Source: G965227875 sp965227875
GTDB taxonomy: Bacteria; Pseudomonadota; Alphaproteobacteria; Rhizobiales; JAJFHC01
Assembly: GCA_965227875.1 (NCBI GenBank)
Contig: OZ245783.1
Span: forward strand, 1,922,001 to 1,986,000
Reading direction: 5' to 3'
DNA: 64,000 nucleotides
The notes under the pieces were generated by a model that was not told where the DNA came from, ran no database searches, and saw nothing but the letters and a program-made list of their open reading frames with translations. The position numbers were made by a program, and so were the translations under genes. Shown here piece after piece: positions 54,468 through 62,505 of the stretch. Each line of letters begins with the position of its first letter. Positions within the stretch are counted from its first letter, which is position 1.

Positions 54468-54537
54468 CCGAATTCCTGACGAAAGTCAGGATCCATTGCA
54501 CACGGCGCACGGATGCCCGGCTTTTCGGGCACTCCGG
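54468..54537. repeat. Double-palindrome repeat, copy 5
   Basis: GAATTCCTGACGAAAGTCAG and GATCCATTGC, then a more diverged second palindrome, GGATGCCCGGCTTTTCGGGC. Together with copy 4 it fills most of the 378-bp spacer between the GIY-YIG gene and tesB; no other gene is seen there. Confidence 0.88.
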
Positions 54538-54635
54538 CTGGGGGGCGGTGGGGTTGGCGGATTGTCCGGCTTTCGGGGTCGGGCGAATGGCGCTATTGTC
54601 CCGCCTCCGTTCGGCAATCAATTCCGGAGACCGCC

Positions 54636-55499
54636 ATGGCGTCGGCCATAGACACCCTGATCGACACGCTCGATCTCGAACAGCTGGAGGAAAACCTCTA
54701 CCGCGGCCGCAGCCCCCAGGTCGGGTGGCAGCGGGTCTTCGGCGGACAGGTGATCGGCCAGTCGCTCGTCGCCGCGACCCGGACCGTCGAGGACAGGGCG
54801 GTGCATTCGCTGCACGGCTATTTCATCCGGCCCGGCGATCCGGAAGTGCCGATCATCTACGAGGTCGACCGCTACAGGGACGGCCGCAGCTTCACCACGC
54901 GGCGCGTCGTGGCGATCCAGCATGGCAAGGCGATCTTCACCATGGCGGCGTCCTTCCATGTGCGCGAGGACGGATTCGATCACCAGATCGCCATGCCGGA
55001 CGTCCCCATGCCCGAGGATCTGCCGAGCGAGGCCGAACTCGTGGCGCGGCTCGGTGACGACGTGCCGAAGAACATCAAGCGCTACTGGGAAAGGGCCCGG
55101 CCCATCGAGCTCCGGCCCGCCAAGCTGCGCAACTACGTGGATCCGGAAGTGGACGAACCGGCCCAGAATGTCTGGATCAGGGCCTCCGGCAGCCTGCCCG
55201 ACGACGCCGAACTGCACCAGTGCGTGCTTGCCTATGCTTCGGATTTCACCCTGCTCGACACGTCGCTGATCGCCCACGGCCGCACGCTCTTCGACCGCGA
55301 CCTCCAGATGGCGAGCCTCGATCATGCCCTGTGGTTTCATCGTGACTTCCGGGCCGACGACTGGCTGCTCTACGCCCAGGACAGCCCGAGCGCCTCGCGC
55401 GCGCTGGGCTTCAACCGCGGCAGCATCTTCACCCGCGACGGCCTCCTCGTGGCCTCCGTCGCCCAGGAAGGCCTGATTCGCCAGCGCACGCCTGACTAA
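54636..55499 (+). CDS. tesB: Acyl-CoA thioesterase II
   Basis: TesB hydrolyses medium- and long-chain acyl-CoAs. The 287-residue protein has two hotdog domains; the first carries LEENLYRGRSPQVGWQRVFGGQVIGQSL and HSLHGYFIRPGD, the second AYASDFTLLDTSL with the catalytic Asp and Thr, SLDHALWFHRDFRADDWLLY, and SVAQEGLIR with the catalytic Gln near the end. Length and motifs match E. coli TesB. GGAG precedes the ATG. The reading frame upstream translates repeat DNA. Confidence 0.96.
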   Translation: MASAIDTLIDTLDLEQLEENLYRGRSPQVGWQRVFGGQVIGQSLVAATRTVEDRAVHSLHGYFIRPGDPEVPIIYEVDRYRDGRSFTTRRVVAIQHGKAIFTMAASFHVREDGFDHQIAMPDVPMPEDLPSEAELVARLGDDVPKNIKRYWERARPIELRPAKLRNYVDPEVDEPAQNVWIRASGSLPDDAELHQCVLAYASDFTLLDTSLIAHGRTLFDRDLQMASLDHALWFHRDFRADDWLLYAQDSPSASRALGFNRGSIFTRDGLLVASVAQEGLIRQRTPD

Positions 55500-55529
55500 T
55501 TTTTAATCACTGCTATATTTTTGCCTGTA

Positions 55530-55556
55530 TTTTGTGCAGTTCTGCGCTGCACAAAA
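55530..55556. promoter_or_regulatory. Inverted repeat upstream of glnK
   Basis: TTTTGTGCAG (55530-55539) and CTGCACAAAA (55547-55556) form a perfect 10-bp inverted repeat with a 7-nt centre. It is about 68 bp upstream of a sigma-54-like element and contains TGCAC/GTGCA words found in NtrC sites, though their arrangement is outward-facing compared with the usual TGCAC-N-GTGCA order. It could instead be a tesB 3' hairpin. Confidence 0.55.
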
Positions 55557-55623
55557 TGCCTCCCTTTTTCCCGCATCTTGAATCGTGTCCGCAAATCAAG
55601 CCGTTGCGGGATTCGCGCCGAAT

Positions 55624-55639
55624 TGGCACGCGAGTTGAA
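55624..55639 (+). promoter_or_regulatory. Sigma-54-like promoter of glnK-amtB
   Basis: TGGCACGCGAGTTGAA has the -24 box TGGCAC, five bases, then TTGAA where the consensus is TTGC(A/T). The -24 GG is intact, while the -12 GC reads GA. It lies 125 bp before the glnK ATG, and glnK-amtB operons are commonly sigma-54/NtrC controlled. Confidence 0.6.
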
Positions 55640-55748
55640 AAGACCCCTGTCGAACGGGACGGCCATGGCCGCCCCGGCATGTTCCAGTAACCCGCACCGC
55701 TCCGAGGCAACCAGAAGCGGACCGGTGCCGACAGGCAGGGGATAAGTC

Positions 55749-56087
55749 ATGAAAATGATTATGGCGGTCATCAAGCCGTTCATGCTCGACGAAACCCGGG
55801 CGGCCTTGACCGAATTGGGGATTCACGGCCTGACCGTGACCGAGGTCAAGGGCTACGGCCGGCAGAAAGGACACACGGAGATCTATCGCGGCGCCGAATA
55901 TGCCGTGAACTTTCTTCCCAAGCTCAAGATCGAGGTGGTGACGTCCGACGAACTCGCGGACTCCGCCGTCGAGGCCATCGCCACGACCGCCAACAGCGGC
56001 CAGATCGGCGACGGCAAGATTTTCGTCCACTCGATCGACAACGCAGTGCGCATCAGAACCGGCGAGACCGGCGAAGCAGCCCTCTAG
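55749..56087 (+). CDS. glnK: Nitrogen regulatory protein PII (GlnK)
   Basis: A 112-residue PII protein with KMIMAVIKPFMLDETRAAL at the N-terminus, the T-loop with the uridylylation site Tyr51 in TEIYRGAEYAVNFLPK, the B-loop ATTANSGQIGDGKIFV and the C-terminal VRIRTGETGEAAL. It senses ATP/ADP and 2-oxoglutarate and blocks AmtB when nitrogen is sufficient. Being directly upstream of amtB (11 bp) identifies it as GlnK rather than GlnB. Confidence 0.97.
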   Translation: MKMIMAVIKPFMLDETRAALTELGIHGLTVTEVKGYGRQKGHTEIYRGAEYAVNFLPKLKIEVVTSDELADSAVEAIATTANSGQIGDGKIFVHSIDNAVRIRTGETGEAAL

Positions 56088-56098
56088 GAGACGTCATA

Positions 56099-57424
56099 AT
56101 GACTATTGCAAACAAGACACTTGTAAAGGCGGCGGGACTTGCCGCCGGCCTGTCGGTCCTCGGTGCGGGAGCGGCTTTCGCGCAGGACGCGGAAATGGTG
56201 GCACCCGCGGAAACCGCGTTCATCTTCAACACCCTGCTGTTCCTGATCGGCGGCTTCCTGGTCATGTGGATGGCCGCGGGTTTCGCCATGCTGGAGTCCG
56301 GCATGGTGCGCTCGAAGAACGTCGCAACGATCTGCCTGAAGAACATCTCGCTGTTCTCCATCGCCGGCCTGATGTACTGGCTCGTCGGCTACAACCTGAT
56401 GTACGGCGTCTCCGAAGGCGGCTACATCGGCACTTTCTCCTGGTGGTCCTATCCGGAAAACGAGGATCCCAAGACCTACGCCGCGGCATCCGACTGGTTT
56501 TTCCAGATGATGTTCTGCGCCACCACCGCCTCGATCGTGTCCGGCACCCTCGCCGAGCGCATCAAGCTGTGGCCATTCCTGATTTTCGTCGCCGTTCTCA
56601 CCGGGATCATCTACCCGATCGAGGGTGCGTGGAAATGGGGCGGCGGATGGCTGCAGGTGGCCAACTTCCAGGATTTCGCCGGTTCGACCATCGTGCACTC
56701 GGTCGGCGGCTGGGCGGCTCTCATGGGCGCGATCGTGCTCGGAGCGCGTAAGGGCAAGTATGCCAGCGACGGCAAGGTTACGGCCATGCCCGGTTCGAGC
56801 ATGCCGCTGGCCACGCTCGGCACCTTCATCCTGTGGCTCGGCTGGTTCGGCTTCAACGGCGGCTCGCAGCTCGCCATGGGCACCCTGAGCGACGCCACGT
56901 CCGTCGCCCGCATCTTCGCGAACACCAACAACGCCGCTGCCGGCGGTGTGGTCGCGGCGATGCTGCTCAACTACATCATCTACAAGAAGACCGACCTGAC
57001 CATGGCGCTCAACGGCGCACTCGCCGGCCTCGTGTCGATCACCGCGGAACCGCTCACGCCGACCCTCGGCATGGCGGCCCTGATCGGTGCCGTCGGCGGC
57101 GTGATCGTCGTGCTCGTCGTACCGGTCCTCGACAAGCTGAAGATCGACGATGTCGTAGGCGCCATCCCGGTCCACCTCGTGGCCGGCATCTGGGGCACGC
57201 TGGCCGTTCCGATCACCAACGAGGGTGCGACCTTCGGTGCGCAGCTTCTCGGGATCGTCTCGATCGGCATCTTCGTGAGCGCCGCGAGCCTGGTCCTGTG
57301 GCTGGTGCTCAAGTTCATCATCGGGATCCGCGTGACGGAGGAAGAGGAATTCCTCGGCCTCGACCAGGTGGAACTCGGACTGGAAGCCTATCCGGAATTC
57401 GGACAGGGCAGCCAGCGCATATAA
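56099..57424 (+). CDS. amtB: Ammonium transporter AmtB
   Basis: A 441-residue ammonium channel with a probable signal peptide (1-24, ending AAFAQ) and eleven membrane helices. Recognisable segments are WMAAGFAMLESGMVRSKN, GFNGGSQLAMGTLSD and PVHLVAGIWGTLAVPITNEG with a pore His. It moves ammonium and is gated by GlnK at the cytoplasmic C-terminus (EEEEFLGLDQVELGLEAYPE). The operon ends with a strong terminator. Confidence 0.97.
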   Translation: MTIANKTLVKAAGLAAGLSVLGAGAAFAQDAEMVAPAETAFIFNTLLFLIGGFLVMWMAAGFAMLESGMVRSKNVATICLKNISLFSIAGLMYWLVGYNLMYGVSEGGYIGTFSWWSYPENEDPKTYAAASDWFFQMMFCATTASIVSGTLAERIKLWPFLIFVAVLTGIIYPIEGAWKWGGGWLQVANFQDFAGSTIVHSVGGWAALMGAIVLGARKGKYASDGKVTAMPGSSMPLATLGTFILWLGWFGFNGGSQLAMGTLSDATSVARIFANTNNAAAGGVVAAMLLNYIIYKKTDLTMALNGALAGLVSITAEPLTPTLGMAALIGAVGGVIVVLVVPVLDKLKIDDVVGAIPVHLVAGIWGTLAVPITNEGATFGAQLLGIVSIGIFVSAASLVLWLVLKFIIGIRVTEEEEFLGLDQVELGLEAYPEFGQGSQRI

Positions 57425-57446
57425 CGTCGCGTAGACGTTCCTCCCG

Positions 57447-57479
57447 AACCCCCGGCCTTGACTGGTCGGGGGTTTTTTT
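57447..57479 (+). terminator. Rho-independent terminator of glnK-amtB
   Basis: AACCCCCGGCC and GGTCGGGGGTT flank a short loop and are followed by seven T residues. One internal pair is G-T. It lies 22 bp after the amtB stop. Confidence 0.95.
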
Positions 57480-57545
57480 GTCGAGTGGCCCGGCCGGAAC
57501 CCATCGCGACCGGCAACCGGCAGCCAGCGCCCGAGGGGAGCACGC

Positions 57546-58793
57546 ATGGACACGACCCCGACCCCGGATCAGTCGCCGTCCTGCGCGGACATCAGGGACT
57601 GGCTTCTGCGGTCCGGTCTCGAAGGCATGTCCCGCGACGCGATGCTTGAGGGATACTGCGACCGCCTGGTGGCGGCCGGCGTGCCTCTGGCGAGGCTTCA
57701 TCTGGCCCAGCGCACCCTGCATCCGGAATATGGCAGCCTCGGGTTCAACTGGCACCGCGGCAGGGGCATCCTGCGCGAGCAGTACGGACATACGAATCTT
57801 CCCAACGAACGCTGGGCGCGCAGCACGTTCTATTTCATGCTCGAGGAGGGGCTCGATGAGTTCCGTGAGCGCCTCTTCGAAAACGGCCCGCGCCTCTCGC
57901 GGTTTCCCCTCCTGGAGGACCTGCGGGCCAGCGGCGCGACGGACTACCTTGCCCTGGCGCTGGGATTTACCGAAAGCCTGAAGATCCGGCCCGTCGATCC
58001 CGTCAACCCGCCCGAGGGCATGATCGTGTCATGGACCGGGGACGCGCCGGGGGGGTTCACCGGCGCCCATGTAGCGCTGATCCGCGAGAGCCTGCCCGCG
58101 CTCGGCCTGGCGCTCAAGTCGGTCTCCAACCGCCAGATGGCCGAAGATCTCGTTTCGGTCTATCTCGGCCCGGATGCCGGCAGGCGCGTCATGTCCGGAG
58201 AGATCATGCGCGGTTCGCTCGAAACGATCCACGCGGTGGTCTGGTATTTCGACCTCAAGGGGTTCACCCGCATGGCCGAGGCGAGGCCGGGCGAGGACAT
58301 CGTCGCCATGCTGAACGACTATTTCGGCGCCGTCTCGCGGGTGATCGCACGCCATGGCGGCAACATCCTCAAGTTCATGGGCGATGGCCTGCTCGCCATC
58401 TTCAGCGAAGGTGCGGGGCAGGAGCCGGCGCGGGCCGCGATCGACGCCGCCAACGGCCTTCTTGCGGACTTTTCCGCCGTGAACGCCCGCCGGTCGGCGG
58501 CCGGCCTGCCCGTAACGGACTACTGCCTGGCGATCCACGCCGGCGATCTCATGTACGGCAATATCGGCGCGGAGGACCGGCTCGACTTCACGGTCATCGG
58601 CCCCGCGGTCAACGCCGCCTCACGCATTCTCGGCATGTGCCAGCCGCTGGAACAGCAGGTGCTGATCTCGTCGGCGGCCCTCGCCGGCCTCGAGACGCAA
58701 CGCGACGACATCGTGTCGCTCGGCCGCTACATGCTGCGCGGCATTCCGGTGCCCCAGAACCTGTTCACGCTGCTCGGGGCGCAGCCGGAATAG
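57546..58793 (+). CDS. Class III adenylate/guanylate cyclase with unknown N-terminal half
   Basis: The C-terminal half of this 415-residue protein is a class III nucleotide cyclase: metal Asp236 in WYFDLKGFTRMAE, Asp280 in LKFMGDGLLAIF, and DRLDFTVIGPAVNAASRI, which holds the purine- and phosphate-contacting residues, including the Asn/Arg pair. The first 190 residues are a distinct domain (LHPEYGSLGFNWHRGRGILR, LLEDLRASGATDYLALALGF) that recurs in front of alphaproteobacterial cyclases but has no name I know; it may be a sensor. No membrane segment. Product cAMP is likely from the Lys/Asp pattern but not certain. Confidence 0.9.
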   Translation: MDTTPTPDQSPSCADIRDWLLRSGLEGMSRDAMLEGYCDRLVAAGVPLARLHLAQRTLHPEYGSLGFNWHRGRGILREQYGHTNLPNERWARSTFYFMLEEGLDEFRERLFENGPRLSRFPLLEDLRASGATDYLALALGFTESLKIRPVDPVNPPEGMIVSWTGDAPGGFTGAHVALIRESLPALGLALKSVSNRQMAEDLVSVYLGPDAGRRVMSGEIMRGSLETIHAVVWYFDLKGFTRMAEARPGEDIVAMLNDYFGAVSRVIARHGGNILKFMGDGLLAIFSEGAGQEPARAAIDAANGLLADFSAVNARRSAAGLPVTDYCLAIHAGDLMYGNIGAEDRLDFTVIGPAVNAASRILGMCQPLEQQVLISSAALAGLETQRDDIVSLGRYMLRGIPVPQNLFTLLGAQPE

Positions 58794-58807
58794 GACCCGG
58801 CCGGCCG

Positions 58808-59644
58808 TCAGTCCGTCTTGCGGTCGTCGACGATGTTCATGTGCGCGGTCCCGCTCTCCCCCAGGGGGACTTTAGCGAAGACGCCGCCGACGCATGTCTG
58901 CCCGGGATCCGAGGCATCGACCGGCGGGGCCTCGGCCAGGATGCTTTCGGCATAGACTTCCGCGTTGTCCCTGGGACGGTAGCCCAGGAAAGCGGCCTTC
59001 GCGTTGTCGACCGGCGCCCGGTCGTTGTTCGAGACGCCATAGGCCACCGTGAATCCGACATGCGGCGTGTCGATGGACCTGGTCACGAGCTGGATCAGGT
59101 CGTCATAGCTGAGCCATGTGCCGAGCGCCCGCTCGTTGGTCACCTGGGCGCAGGAGAGAATCCGCAGACAGACGGACTCGAGCCCGCGCTTTTCCCAGTA
59201 GAGACGCGCCAGGTCTTCGGAGAAACATTTCGACAGCCCGTAGAACGTGTCGGGGCGGTGGGGCACGTCTGTGCCGATCATGTCGGTGCGCGGATACATG
59301 CCCACCGCATGGATGGAGCTTGCGTAGACGACCCGCCTGACGCCCTGCCGCCACGCGGCCTCCCAGACATTGTAGGATCCGACGATGTTGGGCCCGACAA
59401 TCTCGTCGAAGGGGGATTCGTCCGACACCGCACCGAAATGGACCACGACGTCGGCACCGTCGAGCAACCGGTCGACCTCCTCGAAATTCGCCACGTCGGC
59501 CCGCATGTAGGTCTCGCCGGGATAGAGCCTGCCGATATCCTCCGCCAGGTCCGAGGACACCAGGCTTGTCGCCATGGCGGCAAGCGGTTCGCGGAGATAA
59601 GAACCCAGACGCCCGTTGGCGCCGGTGAGCACGATCACAGTCAT
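58808..59644 (-). CDS. Uronate-dehydrogenase-like SDR protein
   Basis: A 278-residue extended short-chain dehydrogenase. It has LTGANGRLGSYLR for NAD binding, VYASSIHAVGMYP, and the active-site YGLSKCFSEDLARLYWEK with the Tyr-x3-Lys pair. The segments TWLSYDDLIQLVTRSI and YGVSNNDRAPVDNAKAAFLGYRPRDNAE closely follow the pattern of Agrobacterium/Pseudomonas uronate dehydrogenase, which oxidises galacturonate or glucuronate to the aldarolactone. Neighbouring genes are not sugar-acid genes, so the substrate may differ. Confidence 0.87.
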   Translation of the reverse strand: MTVIVLTGANGRLGSYLREPLAAMATSLVSSDLAEDIGRLYPGETYMRADVANFEEVDRLLDGADVVVHFGAVSDESPFDEIVGPNIVGSYNVWEAAWRQGVRRVVYASSIHAVGMYPRTDMIGTDVPHRPDTFYGLSKCFSEDLARLYWEKRGLESVCLRILSCAQVTNERALGTWLSYDDLIQLVTRSIDTPHVGFTVAYGVSNNDRAPVDNAKAAFLGYRPRDNAEVYAESILAEAPPVDASDPGQTCVGGVFAKVPLGESGTAHMNIVDDRKTD

Positions 59645-59755
59645 GTAGATTTCCGTCCGGTTGAGCCTGCCCGCGATGGATCGTGGCAGGACGATTCTCC
59701 GTCGGACACTAGCCGCAATCGCGCGAGCGCGAAACTCTTGTGAACGGTGACGGGA

Positions 59756-60067
59756 TCACGAACCGGTCGGCGGTACGAGGGCCTGGCCGTCGGCGAAGAC
59801 CCGCCGCCATTCGAGAATTCTGACTTTCTTTCTCAGGCCGGTCGGCCAGAACGGATCCTCGCGGACGAGATCCTCGGCGATTTCCCGCCCGGCGGCGGAA
59901 ACCAGCCACAAACCGCCCTCCACGCGCCTGTCGTCGCCGACCAGTGGGCCGGCCGAAAGGATCTTTTTCTCGTTTCTTTTGAGAAATTCGAGATGCTGCG
60001 GCATCAGCTTTTTCCGGATGTCGGTCGGGGCGTCCGGATCATCCTCGAACAGAATGGCGAAATGCAT
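59756..60067 (-). CDS. YciI-family protein
   Basis: A 103-residue protein with the YciI ferredoxin-like fold: MHFAILFEDDPDAPTDIRKKLMPQHLEFLK, ILSAGPLVGDD, the loop RVEGGLWLV, and AEDLVREDPFWPTGLRKKVRILEW. The conserved His-Asp pair of the family is present as LxPQHxxFL and EDDP. The function of the family is mostly unknown. Start at 60067 is preceded by AGAGGAG. It is divergent from the LysR gene, whose palindrome lies between them. Confidence 0.9.
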   Translation of the reverse strand: MHFAILFEDDPDAPTDIRKKLMPQHLEFLKRNEKKILSAGPLVGDDRRVEGGLWLVSAAGREIAEDLVREDPFWPTGLRKKVRILEWRRVFADGQALVPPTGS

Positions 60068-60145
60068 GTCGGTCACTCCTCTCTGTGTGTTTTGCAGAAC
60101 GGCACGGTCACCATGCATCCGGCAAAAATGCCGTGCATAGGAGAG

Positions 60146-60169
60146 TTTTCGCAGTCTAGACTGCGAAAA
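60146..60169. promoter_or_regulatory. Perfect 24-bp palindrome overlapping a LysR start codon
   Basis: TTTTCGCAGTCT is followed immediately by its exact reverse complement AGACTGCGAAAA, with no spacer. The last A is the first base of the LysR ATG at 60169, and the other side faces the divergent YciI gene about 80 bp away. A regulator bound here would cover the ribosome site and start codon of its own gene. Confidence 0.7.
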
Positions 60170-61044
60170 TGCAGAAGACGGACTGGGAAGATCTCCGCAG
60201 CCTCGCCGCCGTGATGACGACCGGCAGGATCGCGGCGGCCGCGCGCGTCCTTGGTGTCGATCCAACAACGGTGTCGCGCCGGATCGCCCGCCTGGAAGCG
60301 GGCCTCGGGGAAACGCTGCTCCGCCGGCGGGCGGATGGTTCGGTCGAACTCACGCCTGCCGGCCTGAAGCTCGCTGACCTTGCGGACGGGTTCGGGCGTG
60401 CCCTGGAGGACATCCTCGGTCCGCAGCCCCGGACCGGCGGGAACGGCATTTCCGGAACGGTGCGGCTTACCGCGGTCCCCTTCATCGCCAACCGTATCAT
60501 CGCGCCTGCCGCGGGAGCACTGCTCGAGCGCCACGAGGGACTGCGTCTCGACATCGTGGCGGAGGCGCGCGATCTCGACCTCGCCCGCCGCGAGGCCGAC
60601 ATGGCGCTGCGCATGGCGCGGCCGGACGCCGGCGGGTACAGGCTTAAGACACGCAGGATCGCCACGCTGGCCCATGGCGTCTACGGATCGCGAAATCCGG
60701 AGAAATCCGAAAGCGCGGCATGGGTGGGATATGATGACGTCATGGCCCATCTGCCGCATGCGAGGTGGATCCGCGCCCGGGCGCGCGAAGAGGGCGGCGC
60801 GCCGGTCAGGCTGCAGGTGAGGGACATGGAAACCGCCCTCGAATGCGTCGCGGTGGGCGGCGGGCGATCCGTCTTCCCCGTGATCGTGGCCGCGCGGGAC
60901 CCGCGTCTCGCGGAGATGGAATGCCCCACGTCGGTGCCGTCCCGGGACGTCTGGCTGATCGTGCATGCCGACCTCGCCGGCCTGCCCCGGATTGCCGGGG
61001 TCGCGAACTGGCTGGAGACCCTCTTCGATCCCCGGCGCCTTTGA
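60169..61044 (+). CDS. LysR-family transcriptional regulator
   Basis: A 291-residue LysR regulator. The winged helix reads WEDLRSLAAVMTTGRIAAAARVLGVDPTTVSRRIARLEAGLG, and the effector domain has GTVRLTAVPFIANRIIAPAA and the typical hinge. The ATG at 60169 lies inside a 24-bp palindrome, and the ribosome site is weak. It is divergent from the YciI gene, and the NIPSNAP gene lies 78 bp downstream on the same strand; either could be its target. Confidence 0.92.
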   Translation: MQKTDWEDLRSLAAVMTTGRIAAAARVLGVDPTTVSRRIARLEAGLGETLLRRRADGSVELTPAGLKLADLADGFGRALEDILGPQPRTGGNGISGTVRLTAVPFIANRIIAPAAGALLERHEGLRLDIVAEARDLDLARREADMALRMARPDAGGYRLKTRRIATLAHGVYGSRNPEKSESAAWVGYDDVMAHLPHARWIRARAREEGGAPVRLQVRDMETALECVAVGGGRSVFPVIVAARDPRLAEMECPTSVPSRDVWLIVHADLAGLPRIAGVANWLETLFDPRRL

Positions 61045-61122
61045 CGCTTCGATACGCATCGAAACATCCGCGCGGAAAACCCTTCACAGTGCGGGTCGTT
61101 CGACATCCCAAGGAGCGTTGCC

Positions 61123-61440
61123 ATGATCACTTGTTTCATCCGTTACCACATCGACCCCGCGAAACACGACGCGTTCGCGCAGTACGCCAGCAACTGGGGA
61201 GAAGCGATCCCGCGCTGCGGCGCCGACCTTTTCGGGTATTTCGCACCCCACGAAGGTTCCTCGACCCTCGCCTACGGGGTCTATTCGGTGGAAAGCCTGG
61301 CCGCCTACGAGGCCTACCGGGAACGTCTCGCCGCGGATCCGCTCGGCCGTGAAAACTATGCCTTCGCCCGGAAGGAAAGGTTCCTGCTCCGCGAAGACCG
61401 TACCTTTCTCAAATGCGTGTCGGCACAAAGGCCCGCATAA
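61123..61440 (+). CDS. NIPSNAP-family protein
   Basis: A 105-residue protein with the NIPSNAP ferredoxin-like fold: MITCFIRYHIDPAKHDAFAQYASNWGEAIPRCGADLFGYF, then YSVESLAAYEAYRERLAADPLG and FALRE-like LLREDRTFLK. Its biochemical role is not known. AAGGAGCG precedes the ATG. It stands between the LysR gene and the hydroxyproline genes and could belong to either unit. Confidence 0.92.
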   Translation: MITCFIRYHIDPAKHDAFAQYASNWGEAIPRCGADLFGYFAPHEGSSTLAYGVYSVESLAAYEAYRERLAADPLGRENYAFARKERFLLREDRTFLKCVSAQRPA

Positions 61441-61551
61441 AAGTGTCACGGGAGAACGAGAAACCAGGTCTTCCCGTCTTGACCGGACGTCCGGTGTGTC
61501 TATCGTTCGCGGCGTGTTCACCTTTGCCCGCCACCCAGGAGATCCCAGGCC

Positions 61552-62493
61552 ATGACGACCGACATTTTCAAGGGCTGCATTCCGGCACTCATGACCCCCT
61601 GCACCGCCGGTCGGGAACCGGATTTCGATGCGCTGGTGCGCAAGGGCGAGGAACTCGTCGCCGCCGGCATGTCGGCCGTGGTCTATTGCGGGTCCATGGG
61701 CGACTGGCCGCTTCTGACCGATGCCCAGCGCCAGGAAGGCGTCGCCCGCCTGGTCGCCGCCGGCATCCCGGTGATCGTCGGGACCGGCGCCCAGAACCCG
61801 AAGATCGCCGCCGCCCATGCCGCCCATGCCCGCGAGGTCGGCGCCCAGGGCCTGATGGTGATCCCCCGGGTCCTGTCGCGCGGCACGGCGCCTGCGGCGC
61901 AGCGGGCGCATTTCGCGGGCATTCTCGAGGCCGGGGGAGACCTGCCGGCCGTCATCTACAACAGCCCCTATTACGGGTTCGAGACCAAGGCCGATCTCTT
62001 CTTCGACCTGCGCCAAGAGTTCCCCAGCCTGATCGGGTTCAAGGAATTCGGCGGCGCGGCCGCGCTGCGCTATGCGGCCGAGAACATCACCAGCGGCGAT
62101 CCCGACCTCACCTTGATGGTGGGCGTCGACACCCAGGTCTTTCACGGCTATGTCAATTGCGGGGCGGGCGGCGCCATCACCGGCATCGGCAACGTTCTGC
62201 CACGCGAGATCCTGCATCTCGTCGACCTCTGCGAGAAAGCCGCGGCCGGCGATCCGGCATCGCGCCGGCAGGCGCTCGAACTGGAAGCGGCTCTCGGCGT
62301 GCTTTCCTCCTATGACGAGGGCCCGGATCTTGTTCTCTACTACAAGTTCCTCATGGTGCTCGAGGGCAACCCGGAATACGAACGCCACTTCAACGCGACC
62401 GACGCCCTGTCGCCGAGCCAGCGCGCCTATGCCGAGGACCAGCTCCGCCTGTTCAAGGACTGGTACGCCGCCTGGCCCGGTACCGCGACCTGA
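61552..62493 (+). CDS. DapA-family aldolase/deaminase, probable hydroxyproline catabolism
   Basis: A 313-residue TIM-barrel protein of the dihydrodipicolinate synthase family: IPALMTPCTAGREPDFDALV, the Tyr of VIYNSPYYGFETKAD, and the Schiff-base Lys in LIGFKEFGG. The next gene, 12 bp on, is a 4-hydroxyproline epimerase. In hydroxyproline catabolism a DapA-family enzyme deaminates pyrroline-4-hydroxy-2-carboxylate to 2-oxoglutarate semialdehyde, so this is the likely role, but the sequence alone does not exclude a different aldolase. ATG is preceded by AGGAGATCCCAGGCC. Confidence 0.87.
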   Translation: MTTDIFKGCIPALMTPCTAGREPDFDALVRKGEELVAAGMSAVVYCGSMGDWPLLTDAQRQEGVARLVAAGIPVIVGTGAQNPKIAAAHAAHAREVGAQGLMVIPRVLSRGTAPAAQRAHFAGILEAGGDLPAVIYNSPYYGFETKADLFFDLRQEFPSLIGFKEFGGAAALRYAAENITSGDPDLTLMVGVDTQVFHGYVNCGAGGAITGIGNVLPREILHLVDLCEKAAAGDPASRRQALELEAALGVLSSYDEGPDLVLYYKFLMVLEGNPEYERHFNATDALSPSQRAYAEDQLRLFKDWYAAWPGTAT

Positions 62494-62505
62494 CGGGCAC
62501 TGGCG

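Noticed and set aside
53637..54537. The evenly repeated unit was considered as a CRISPR array.
   Set aside because: Spacing is irregular, units contain two palindromes, spacers of copies 2 and 4 are shared, and there are no cas genes.
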